Of a stretch of DNA of 6,892 nt, positions 1-6,024 are shown one piece after another. The DNA is taken from assembly GCA_030039615.1 (NCBI GenBank), contig JASHVF010000132.1:1-6892 (forward strand). Reading direction: 5' to 3'. How positions within the stretch are numbered: the first letter of the stretch is position 1; every line of letters begins with the position of its first letter. The notes beneath the pieces were generated by a model. That model was not told the DNA's origin. It searched no databases and saw only the letters and a program-made list of their open reading frames with translations. The position numbers and the translations under genes are program-made. The DNA is from Gammaproteobacteria bacterium (lineage in GTDB: Bacteria; Pseudomonadota; Gammaproteobacteria; Steroidobacterales; Steroidobacteraceae).

Positions 1-420
1 CAGCAGCCGCGCGGCGGCGCGCTGCGTGCGCGCCAGGTGCCAGCCGAGCGTGAGCGCAAGCCGCAGCGCCTCGATCGTGCCGGGTACGGTGAAGAACGCC
101 GCGCCGTTGGCCCGGCCGGAGTCGCCCACCTGCCCCGGCGCACCCCAGCGCTCGCGGTCGCCAAAACCGGCGTCGAGCAGCAGATAGGGGCAAGCCGCCG
201 CCCGCTGCCGCGACGCCGCATCCAGCGCGCGCCACGCGGCACCCACCTCGCGCAGCAGCGCTCCCGATTGCGCGCCCGGCAGCGCTGCCTGCTCGGCGAG
301 CAGCGCGAAGCCCAGCTCGTTCAGCTCGGCGAGCGAGTCGAGCGTGGCGGCGCCGATCCACGATCCGGCCAGCCGCGACTCCTCGTCGGCACCGCCGCCC
401 ACCCCGCACTGCAACAGCAT
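1..420 (-). CDS. Hypothetical protein, 5' part only (runs off left edge)
   Basis: The minus strand is open without a stop from an ATG at 420 down to base 1, giving 140 residues that continue beyond the window. The start is supported by a strong ribosome-binding site, AGGGAGG at 433-427, six bases before the ATG. An in-frame ATG at 450 lacks such a site. The protein begins MLLQCGVGGG and is rich in Ala, Leu and Arg. Its segments CPYLLLDAGFGDRERW and FFTVPGTIEALRLALTLG look like a folded soluble domain; I see no signal peptide or membrane span. I do not recognise the family. It is divergent from the FlhC-like regulator and shares with it a short AT-rich control region, so co-regulation is plausible but unproven. 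Codon use is GC-rich, like its neighbours. Confidence 0.72.
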   Translation of the reverse strand, partial: MLLQCGVGGGADEESRLAGSWIGAATLDSLAELNELGFALLAEQAALPGAQSGALLREVGAAWRALDAASRQRAAACPYLLLDAGFGDRERWGAPGQVGDSGRANGAAFFTVPGTIEALRLALTLGWHLARTQRAAARLL

Positions 421-483
421 GGCGCGCCTCCCTCGTGGTCTGCTGCGCATGGTAGCCGAGCGGCTCGCCGGCGCCAGAGTGAA

Positions 484-503
484 TTTGGGATTTTTTTACC
501 AAA
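484..503. promoter_or_regulatory. Candidate operator, palindrome copy 1
   Basis: The site reads TTTGGGA, then six T, then TACCAAA. The arms pair at six of seven positions, and two further A-T pairs extend the dyad to 482-505. It has the same architecture as the second site at 520-539: 7-base arms, 6-base spacer, nearly the same arm sequence. It lies in the AT-rich gap between two divergent genes, as expected for binding by a dimeric repressor or activator. The cognate protein is unknown. Confidence 0.55.
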
Positions 504-519
504 TTTAGATTGATTGAGT

Positions 520-539
520 TTTGGGAAATTTCTCCCAAA
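520..539. promoter_or_regulatory. Candidate operator, palindrome copy 2
   Basis: This is a perfect inverted repeat, TTTGGGA-N6-TCCCAAA. One more T-A pair extends the arms to 8 bp over 519-540. It ends seven bases before the ATG of the FlhC-like gene (548) and occupies the place where a ribosome-binding site would normally sit. A bound protein would block transcription or translation start. If the site is transcribed, the arms could also form a small hairpin next to the start codon. It lies 36 bp from the matching copy at 484-503. Confidence 0.6.
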
Positions 540-547
540 ATGTGGGC

Positions 548-1087
548 ATGCGCATTTCCGACGACCGTTACAGCCGCGAGCGTCTGCGGATGGAGCTGGC
601 GCTGCGTTTCCTCGGGCACGAGGCGCGCACCCAGACGATCCGCGCCTGGACCGGCCTGTCGGACGATCGCATCCGCAAGCTCTACCGCTCCTACCTGAGC
701 CAGGCGCGCCGCGTGCTGCCTCGCCATCGCGGCAAGTCCCCGCACCAGGTGTCCTACTTCACGCGCTCGCAGCAGCTGCAACACGAGAGCACGGTGCTGG
801 CGAGCATGCTGACGTTGCTCGGCGTGCTGCCGCCGCGGCCGCCGGCGGAGCTCCCCGGGCTGGCGCGCGGCGAGCTGCTGTGCGCGGCCTTCGAGGCGTA
901 CCGCGCGCTGGTTCCCGGCGCGCAGATCTCGTTCGAGCACGCGGTATTCCTCACCGCCGCGCTCTCGCGCGGCGATCAGCTGCGGCTCGAGGGTTGCCCG
1001 GGCTGCGGCAGCCTGATGGTCACCGAGCGCTTTCCGGCACGCGGCCGCCGCTGCCATCTGTGCGCCGGCGCGACGCACACGCACTGA
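548..1087 (+). CDS. FlhC-family transcriptional regulator (solo)
   Basis: The product is a 179-residue cytoplasmic protein resembling FlhC, the DNA-binding subunit of the FlhD4C2 activator of flagellar class II promoters. The N-terminal part (about residues 10-45) has the FlhC-like helical pattern, including LRMELALRFLGHEARTQTIR and a helix-turn-helix-like DDRIRKLYRSYLS. The C-terminus has a zinc site with Cys150, Cys153, Cys169 and Cys172 (CPGC...CHLC), closely matching the spacing of the four zinc ligands of enteric FlhC. Length is slightly below the usual 190 or so. I chose the ATG at 548; in-frame TTG 521 and GTG 542 exist, but 521 would place a perfect palindrome inside the gene. There is no clear ribosome-binding site. 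No FlhD-like gene is adjacent, and the upstream neighbour is divergent and unrelated. Its target may therefore not be flagellar; the exact role is unknown. Confidence 0.82.
   Translation: MRISDDRYSRERLRMELALRFLGHEARTQTIRAWTGLSDDRIRKLYRSYLSQARRVLPRHRGKSPHQVSYFTRSQQLQHESTVLASMLTLLGVLPPRPPAELPGLARGELLCAAFEAYRALVPGAQISFEHAVFLTAALSRGDQLRLEGCPGCGSLMVTERFPARGRRCHLCAGATHTH
858..887 (+). repeat. 30-bp exact direct repeat, copy A (inside FlhC-like gene)
   Basis: These 30 bases recur without mismatch at 3822-3851, in the same orientation. Here they encode LARGELLCA, residues 105-113 of the FlhC-like protein. Sequence similarity stops abruptly at both ends. A 30-bp exact match is far beyond chance in a window of this size, even at high GC. 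Confidence 0.9.
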
Positions 1088-1115
1088 AGCGCAGTTTGCG
1101 CCGCGCAGCCGGCAA

Positions 1116-1136
1116 CGCGGCGGGCGCGCCGCCGCG
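1116..1136. terminator. Possible bidirectional hairpin between convergent genes
   Basis: An 8-bp perfect GC stem (1116-1123 with 1129-1136) closes a 5-base loop. It lies in the 81-bp gap where the FlhC-like gene (+) and the TonB receptor gene (-) converge. No T-tract follows on either strand, so it is not a classical intrinsic terminator. A smaller 5-bp stem sits at 1089-1101. The placement favours a shared termination structure, but the evidence is weak. Confidence 0.3.
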
Positions 1137-1168
1137 GTGAATCGCGCCTCTCCGGTCCGCCGGCGTTG

Positions 1169-3628
1169 CTAGTGGAACCGGTATGTCAGATCGATGCCCA
1201 CCGTCAGAGGCTGATTCACCGTATAGCGCGTGAAGGCCCCTATCTGGAACGCGATCTGCGGTTGGGGATCGAGCAGGACCTCCTTGTTCGCGAGGTTGTT
1301 GACGAACAAGGTGGCCGACCAGGCCTCGGAGCTCAGCCCGAGGCGCAGGTTGGCCAGCGCATACGAGGGCAGATTGACCAGAGTCTGGTCGACGTTCACG
1401 AGCGAGACGGTCACGCCGTACGGCGCATCGGTGCGGGAGCCGATGTAGTTCACCTCGAGCGCCGCCGTGAACGCCATGGTGTCGGTCAGCGGAGTTTTCC
1501 AGCGCAGCGTGCCGGCCGCCGTCACCTTCGGGATGTCGGGGATCGCGGTGCCGCTCGGATATCCCGTGAAGGCGTTGCTCTCGGTGAATTGGGCGTTCGT
1601 GTAGCCAAGGTTGGCCGTAAGGTCCCAGCCGGACCCGAGCAGCGCCTGCAGCTCGGTCTCGAGACCATAGATGCGGGCGTCGCCGCCGTTCACGGTCAGG
1701 CCATATCCGGCGATGTTGGTCGCCACCTGCGGATTGTTCCAGCGCTCATAATAGGCGGAGAGATTGAAGATCAGCCGCCGGTCGAACCAGGCCGATTTCT
1801 CGCCGATCTCGTAGTTCCATACCGAGTCGGAGTCGAAGGTTATCGGGGCCTGCAGCAGCAGATTGTTGTTACATACGGGGTCATTGAGCAGCTTGAACTG
1901 CAGGGCGGCCTCGTTGGCCGCCAGAGCCGGGTTGGCGCTGTTGCACGGACCGACCGGAATCGGCTGGTTCACGCCGCCGAGACGAAATCCCTTGGCGGCC
2001 GTGGCATAGAGAAGAATGTCCCTGGTGAGGTCGTAGCTGAGATCGAACTTCGGATCCGTGCCACTCGCATCGCTCGAGGCCGCGGTGTTGTAGGGCGTGG
2101 AGTTGTCGGCGTTCACCGTGAAGAAACCCCACTCGGTGTTGGTCTGCGAGAGGCTGTACTTGTAGTGCCGCAGACCCACCGCCGCTTTGAGCTCCGGGGT
2201 GAATTGCCAGGACAGCTCGCCGAACTGCGCGTTCTGGGTGATCGTCTGCGGCATGAAATCGACGTACAGATTCGTGCCGCCGGTTGCCGCGACGGCCTGC
2301 GGGTTGATCAGCCACAGGTCCCATTCGGAGCTGAAGTCCTGGTAGTAGTAGCCGACGATCCACTGCAACGGCCCGCTGCCACTGGACGTGAGGCGCAGCT
2401 CCTCGCTGAACTGCTGCGTGTAATCCTTTTCCTCGCAACCGGGTGCGCCGGGCGAAGGCCCCGTGGGGCCAATACCCACCGGCGCATCGTAGGGCGCCGG
2501 GTGTCCGCCGAACCAGGCCGCGGCGTCGCCCTCGGTGCAGTCCTGCGAGATGGTCAGGTCGCGATTCCAGTTGGCCGTGGCCGAGGTGATGGTGAACGCG
2601 GGGAGCTGATACTCGATCTTGAGGCTGCCGAGCGTAAAGCGGTCGCGCTGCGGCTCGGGGGTGTCATATATCTCCCAGTGGGCGTTGACGTCCGGTACGG
2701 TGGGATCGGTGGGAACACCGTTCACATCCACGTTGTTGGGTGCACCCTGTTGAATCAGCTGGTACATGAGCATGGGTGTGATGGACAGAGTCGTCACCGG
2801 TTGCCACAGCAGGGTGGCGCGCGCGGAGGTGACGGTCGTATCGTTCGCGCCATCGATCGCTTCCTGCAGCGGCGCGGTGTAGAAGTTGGCGGGGCGCGAC
2901 ACATCCGGAAAGGCCGGGCCGGTGTCCACGCCCACGGCTCCGTCCTGGAGCACCAGGCGCTTGATCCAGCCGCTGTCGTAGGTGCTCGAAGCCACGACGC
3001 GCAGCGCCGCCGTATCGCCGATCGGCAGGTTGACCATGCCGTTCGTGTGGTGATTGATGCTGCCGCCGTCGGTGTTGGAAACCACCTGCTCGCCCGAGGC
3101 CGCGAAGGTGCCCAGCTGCGGCGCATTGGGGATCAGCTTGACCGTACCGCCCATGGAGCTCGAGCCGTAGAGCGTGCCCTGAGGTCCACGCAGCACCTCG
3201 ACGCGAGCCAGGTCATACAGGTTGGGATCGAGCACCACCCTGCCAATCTCCGCCCAGGCGGGCGATGACAACGGGGTCTCGTCGATGTAGAAACCCACCA
3301 TCGAAGCGTTGCCACCCGACGAATTCAAGCCGCGCATCTCGAACTCCGTCTCTCCAGGGCCGGAGGTGCGCATGGCGATGCCCGGCACCGCCTGCGCCAG
3401 GTCGTTGAAATCCACCAGTCCGCGCTGCGCGATGTCCTCCGCCGTCACGGCCGTGATGCTGGCAGGAGTCTCCTGGACGGTGGACGTGCGCTTGGTGGCC
3501 GTGATGACTACTTCCTGCAATTCATCCGCGGAGCTCTCACCCGCCGCCGGCGCGGCGCTCGCGCGGAGCGCGCCGCACAAGCCGGCCAGACACAGACTCG
3601 AGGCCGCCACAACAACCGATGCCCGCAT
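1169..3628 (-). CDS. TonB-dependent outer-membrane receptor
   Basis: A complete 819-residue TonB-dependent receptor, an outer-membrane barrel that imports a scarce substrate using TonB-ExbBD energy. The start at ATG 3628 is set by GGGAGG seven bases upstream and by a signal peptide (residues 1-25, likely cleaved after ASA). A TonB box (EVVITAT, 39-45) follows, then a plug domain with VPGIAMR (81-87), FEMRGLNSS (96-104), YIDETP (114-119) and VEVLRGPQGTLYG (143-155). The rest is the beta-barrel, with typical QFSEELRLTSS, LLYATAAKGFRLGG and WNYEIGEKSAW motifs, and it ends in the aromatic YRF-His. No N-terminal signalling domain is present, so it does not look like a FecA-type sigma-signalling receptor. 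Two cysteine pairs, 364/398 and 562/586, lie in probable surface loops. The substrate cannot be told from sequence; siderophores, B12, sugars and xenobiotics are all possible. The nearest upstream gene on the same strand encodes a DUF2306 membrane protein. Confidence 0.95.
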   Translation of the reverse strand: MRASVVVAASSLCLAGLCGALRASAAPAAGESSADELQEVVITATKRTSTVQETPASITAVTAEDIAQRGLVDFNDLAQAVPGIAMRTSGPGETEFEMRGLNSSGGNASMVGFYIDETPLSSPAWAEIGRVVLDPNLYDLARVEVLRGPQGTLYGSSSMGGTVKLIPNAPQLGTFAASGEQVVSNTDGGSINHHTNGMVNLPIGDTAALRVVASSTYDSGWIKRLVLQDGAVGVDTGPAFPDVSRPANFYTAPLQEAIDGANDTTVTSARATLLWQPVTTLSITPMLMYQLIQQGAPNNVDVNGVPTDPTVPDVNAHWEIYDTPEPQRDRFTLGSLKIEYQLPAFTITSATANWNRDLTISQDCTEGDAAAWFGGHPAPYDAPVGIGPTGPSPGAPGCEEKDYTQQFSEELRLTSSGSGPLQWIVGYYYQDFSSEWDLWLINPQAVAATGGTNLYVDFMPQTITQNAQFGELSWQFTPELKAAVGLRHYKYSLSQTNTEWGFFTVNADNSTPYNTAASSDASGTDPKFDLSYDLTRDILLYATAAKGFRLGGVNQPIPVGPCNSANPALAANEAALQFKLLNDPVCNNNLLLQAPITFDSDSVWNYEIGEKSAWFDRRLIFNLSAYYERWNNPQVATNIAGYGLTVNGGDARIYGLETELQALLGSGWDLTANLGYTNAQFTESNAFTGYPSGTAIPDIPKVTAAGTLRWKTPLTDTMAFTAALEVNYIGSRTDAPYGVTVSLVNVDQTLVNLPSYALANLRLGLSSEAWSATLFVNNLANKEVLLDPQPQIAFQIGAFTRYTVNQPLTVGIDLTYRFH

Positions 3629-3698
3629 GATCGTGCCTCCCGAGATTCTTATGGATTCTGCACGGCCGCCGGTCGGCGCCGGCGATCTCACGACCGGG

Positions 3699-3718
3699 GC
3701 ATGGTACACGTACCGTGC
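3699..3718. promoter_or_regulatory. Near-palindrome upstream of the TonB receptor
   Basis: A 20-bp dyad in which eight of ten positions pair, built around GGTAC-AC-GTACC with flanking GCA and TGC. It lies about 70 bases upstream of the receptor start codon, a position suited to an operator. It does not look like a Fur box, being too GC-rich and of different arm sequence. It also overlaps the first codons of the small plus-strand open frame at 3701. Confidence 0.35.
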
Positions 3719-3871
3719 GACTCGGATCCGTCAAAGGAGCGCCCGCAGCGATGCGCCGCGCCCGCACGCCCACGCGGCGCTCCGGTGGCGCGGTCCTGCC
3801 CGTACATGGTGCGCTGCACGTGGCTGGCGCGCGGCGAGCTGCTGTGCGCGGACACCGCCCGCTCACACTGA
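3701..3871 (+). CDS. Possible small cysteine-containing protein (56 aa), unconfirmed
   Basis: An open frame of 56 codons begins at ATG 3701 and ends at TGA 3871, filling most of the gap between the receptor and DUF2306 genes. Its C-terminal half reads CPYMVRC, then WLARGELLCADTARSH, and has almost only G or C at third codon positions (one exception from about 3785 on), as in real genes here. The N-terminal half is less gene-like. Residues WLARGELLCA are encoded by the exact 30-bp repeat also found in the FlhC-like gene, in the same reading frame. No good ribosome-binding site precedes ATG 3701; GTG 3785 and ATG 3806 are shorter alternatives. An overlapping frame from ATG 3751, with AAAGGAG eleven bases upstream, competes but has weaker codon bias. 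It could be a small metal-binding protein, a gene remnant or chance. I do not recognise a family. Confidence 0.35.
   Translation: MVHVPCDSDPSKERPQRCAAPARPRGAPVARSCPYMVRCTWLARGELLCADTARSH
3822..3851 (+). repeat. 30-bp exact direct repeat, copy B (in small open frame)
   Basis: Identical base for base to 858-887 in the FlhC-like gene, 2964 bp away and in the same orientation. In the small open frame that ends at 3871 it encodes the same LARGELLCA peptide. Flanking bases are unrelated on both sides, so this is not the visible end of a longer duplication. Confidence 0.9.
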
Positions 3872-3886
3872 TCCGATCCGATAGCG

Positions 3887-4741
3887 CTAGCCCGCGAGCC
3901 ACTGCAGGATGGCGGGTCCCCAGTAGAACCTGGTGAAGTAATACGTCCCGAGCAGCAGGAAGCCGGTCGCGGCGACGAATGCCGCGGATGCAGCAAGCCT
4001 CGCGCCGAACCACGCTTCTTTGCCCGATGAGCGCAGCAGAAGCTCGACCAGCAGCAGATTCGGAACGTAGAAGAAGAACGCCATGATGTGGTCAAACCAG
4101 CCGCGAAAGCTGGGCAGATGGCCTGCGCCATGTGCCAGTAGGAGCCAGAACCCATAATCCATGCGGTACAGCCAGGAGCCGATCGCGAGCGCAAACAGCC
4201 GCAGGGCCCAGGCGCGGTGCCTGGAAAGCTGCCGCGCGCGGCCATAGCGATAGGTCTGAATGGCGCACAGCACGGTGAGGACGCCATACCCGCCAAAACC
4301 GAGATCCATGACCGGCCCGCCGATCGTGCCGCGGGTGACGATGAACGTCAGGCCGCCCAGCCCGGCGAGAAAGGATGCTGCGACGTAGACCCGGCCGACC
4401 CAGCGGTGCAAAGCGGGAAAACGCGCGCGGACTGCCTGGATGAGCTGGATGCAACCGAGCAGGAGAATGATTCCGCCGGCGGCGAAATGCATCGCAATGC
4501 CCGACGTAGTCACCAGGCTGCCAGGCTCATAGAGTCCAGGAAGGTTCTGGTTCCATTTCGTCATGGTTCGATCGGCCAGGGCTCCCGCGTAGAAGGCGAG
4601 AATGTAGAGTCCGAACAAGCCGGCGCTGACCCAGGCGGTCGCGACGAGAGCGGCACGACTGTAACGAAACACGAGATTGATGTTGCGAAAGCGCCGGTGC
4701 GGACGACGAAAATGAGCCTCTGCGGGGAAATCACGGTTCAC
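3887..4741 (-). CDS. DUF2306-family polytopic inner-membrane protein
   Basis: An integral inner-membrane protein of about 284 residues resembling the DUF2306 family, whose biochemical role is not established. With a GTG start at 4741, hydrophobic spans fall near residues 29-52, 76-102 and 118-135, and four more follow. Between spans 2 and 3 is the loop motif LHRWVGRVYV (111-120). Later come RHRAWALRLFALAIG and MDYGFWLLL, whose His, Arg and Trp residues recall the family's conserved loop and helix signatures. It ends LQWLAG before TAG. The start is uncertain: the frame stays open upstream to 5032, but that would overlap the divergent adaptor gene and give a non-conserved, low-complexity leader. 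GTG 4672 (261 aa) is a shorter option, and none of the candidates has a clear ribosome-binding site. It is divergent from the RND operon and lies 258 bp upstream of the receptor gene on the same strand. Confidence 0.82.
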   Translation of the reverse strand: MNRDFPAEAHFRRPHRRFRNINLVFRYSRAALVATAWVSAGLFGLYILAFYAGALADRTMTKWNQNLPGLYEPGSLVTTSGIAMHFAAGGIILLLGCIQLIQAVRARFPALHRWVGRVYVAASFLAGLGGLTFIVTRGTIGGPVMDLGFGGYGVLTVLCAIQTYRYGRARQLSRHRAWALRLFALAIGSWLYRMDYGFWLLLAHGAGHLPSFRGWFDHIMAFFFYVPNLLLVELLLRSSGKEAWFGARLAASAAFVAATGFLLLGTYYFTRFYWGPAILQWLAG

Positions 4742-4757
4742 GGGGCACCGGGCAGTG

Positions 4758-4784
4758 AGTATGGGTGTGTTAGGTCTCTGACAA
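4758..4784 (-). promoter_or_regulatory. Possible promoter for the DUF2306 gene
   Basis: On the minus strand TTGTCA (4784-4779) matches five of six bases of a sigma-70 -35 box. CATACT (4763-4758) matches four of six of a -10 box. The 15-base spacer is shorter than ideal. Transcription would begin near 4750, leaving a very short leader to GTG 4741 or about 80 bases to GTG 4672. Confidence 0.3.
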
Positions 4785-4861
4785 GGCGGACAAGATAGCA
4801 AGCCGCGGCCGGAACCGCGCCCGCTCGAGGACGCGCCTGAACCCCGAGACGTTGCAGTAGA

Positions 4862-4877
4862 CTGGTCCGGGGTCCAG
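4862..4877. promoter_or_regulatory. Possible operator upstream of the RND operon
   Basis: A 16-bp imperfect dyad, CTGGTCC-GG-GGTCCAG read with two mismatched positions, pairs at six of eight positions. It lies 55 bases upstream of the adaptor start and directly follows a weak -10-like TAGACT (4858-4863). Efflux operons of this type are usually controlled by a TetR-family repressor binding such a dyad, but no regulator gene is visible here. GC-rich DNA yields such dyads easily. Confidence 0.22.
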
Positions 4878-4931
4878 GCTTGAGCGGCGGACCGACTGCG
4901 GGGTGCGGCGGTCGGCGTCACGCGACCGGGG

Positions 4932-6005
4932 GTGCCGGTGAAATTCTCGGCGGGGTGTTTGTTGCTTTGTGCACTGGTCTCGGCGTGCAGCCGCGCTCCG
5001 CCGAGTGCGGTCGTACGACCGGTGCAGACCACGGTGATCCGCTACGACGCCGGCGCCAAACCGGTGTCCCTGAGCGGTCAGATACAGGCTCAGAACGAGA
5101 CCCATCTCGCTTTCCGCATCGGCGGGCGACTCATCGAGCGCAACGTCTCGGTCGGCGACGAGGTCGCCCCCGGCCGTCTGGTCGCAAAGCTCGACTCCCA
5201 GGATGAGAAGAACGCGCTGATCTCGGCGCAGGCCGACCTGACGGCTGCGCAGGCCGCGCTGGTCGAGGCGCGCAACAACGAGCAGCGTTACCGGACCCTG
5301 GTCGCCACTGGTGTGGTGTCGCGCGCGCAGTACGATGCTGCCCAGCAACAGCTGGCGGCCGCACAGTCGCGGGTCGCCGCGGCGACGGCGGCCGCGCAGA
5401 CGGCGCGCAACAACGTCGGCTATTCCGAGCTGCGCTCCAACGTCGCCGGCGTCGTCACGGCGAAGGGCGCGGAGCCGGGGGAGGTGGTCCAGCCGGGCCA
5501 GATGATCGTCCAGGTGGCTCGCAAGGGGGGCAAGGACGCGGTGTTCAACGTGCCGGCGGCACTGATGCGCGAATCACCGAAAAACCCTACCGTGACGGTC
5601 GCACTGGTCGATGATCCGACCATCACCGCCGTGGGCCATGTCCGCGAAGTGTCCCCGCAGGCCGATCCCGCGACCGGAACCTACGCCGTCAAGGTGGGAC
5701 TGGACGCGCCGCCGGACACCATGCGCCTCGGAGCGACGGTGACCGGCACCGTCACCCTGAACACGGGGCGCGTGGTCACGGTACCGTGCGCGGCGCTGAT
5801 TCAACTCGACGGCAAGCCCGGGGTCTGGGTCGTCGATCCGGTTTCCAGCAAAGTTGAGGTACGCCTGATCTCGCTCGAGCGCTGTGATGGCTCGACCGCC
5901 ATCATCTCCAGCGGCTTGACGGACGGCGACATCGTCGTGACCGCCGGCGTGCACGCCTTGCGGCCCGGACAGCAGGTGAAGCTGCTGCCGTCGGTCCCTG
6001 GCTGA
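4932..6005 (+). CDS. RND efflux periplasmic adaptor subunit (lipoprotein)
   Basis: A 357-residue membrane-fusion protein of the AcrA/MexA (HlyD) group that links an RND pump to an outer-membrane TolC-like channel. Residues 1-18 form a lipoprotein signal ending in the lipobox VSAC, so Cys19 should be acylated and anchor the protein in the inner membrane. The first lipoyl half spans about 56-89 (LAFRIGGRLIERNVSVGDEV). An Ala/Gln-rich coiled-coil hairpin follows at 92-163, with a turn near ATGVVSRAQYDAA (125-137). The second lipoyl half is about 164-198 (LRSNVAGVVTAKG), followed by beta-barrel and membrane-proximal domains. Length is typical. The start is GTG 4932; GTG 4938 is possible, and no strong ribosome-binding site is seen. 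The pump gene follows after 19 nt, so the two are surely co-transcribed. Substrates cannot be inferred; an outer-membrane component is not within the window. Confidence 0.95.
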   Translation: MPVKFSAGCLLLCALVSACSRAPPSAVVRPVQTTVIRYDAGAKPVSLSGQIQAQNETHLAFRIGGRLIERNVSVGDEVAPGRLVAKLDSQDEKNALISAQADLTAAQAALVEARNNEQRYRTLVATGVVSRAQYDAAQQQLAAAQSRVAAATAAAQTARNNVGYSELRSNVAGVVTAKGAEPGEVVQPGQMIVQVARKGGKDAVFNVPAALMRESPKNPTVTVALVDDPTITAVGHVREVSPQADPATGTYAVKVGLDAPPDTMRLGATVTGTVTLNTGRVVTVPCAALIQLDGKPGVWVVDPVSSKVEVRLISLERCDGSTAIISSGLTDGDIVVTAGVHALRPGQQVKLLPSVPG

Positions 6006-6024
6006 CGGCGCCGTGCCTGGCGGG

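Noticed and set aside
37..513. A 158-codon plus-strand open frame at the left edge
   Set aside because: It is antisense to the minus-strand gene that has a strong ribosome-binding site. Its product is Arg/Ala-rich low-complexity sequence.
521..547. TTG 521 as the start of the FlhC-like gene
   Set aside because: It would put most of the perfect palindrome inside the coding region and add nine residues with no counterpart in the family; ATG 548 is simpler.
514..1140. A 208-codon open frame overlapping the FlhC-like gene
   Set aside because: It starts at TTG and gives an Arg/Ala/Pro-rich translation, while the other frame has the intact FlhC zinc motif.
1166..3268. A 700-codon plus-strand open frame opposite the TonB receptor
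   Set aside because: It is antisense to a full receptor with signal peptide, plug and barrel motifs. The Arg/Gly-rich translation has no recognisable domain; long antisense frames are common in GC-rich genes.
3753..3780. Perfect 8-bp GC stem with 12-base loop as a terminator for the DUF2306 gene
   Set aside because: No T-tract follows on the minus strand, the stem is about 107 bases past the stop, and it lies within the candidate small gene. It may just reflect GC-rich composition.
3882..3889. TAGCGCTA palindrome and GATCC direct repeat at the end of the DUF2306 gene
   Set aside because: It is too short to interpret; the palindrome contains the gene's own stop codon.
3715..3936. Plus-strand frame with AAAGGAG before ATG 3751
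   Set aside because: The ribosome-binding site looks good but the spacing is 11 bases. Third-position GC is clearly lower than in the alternative frame, and it overlaps the end of the DUF2306 gene by 50 bases.
4742..5032. N-terminal extension of the DUF2306 protein to ATG 5032
   Set aside because: The added residues are Ser/Arg/Pro-rich with no domain, and they overlap the lipoprotein signal of the divergent adaptor gene.
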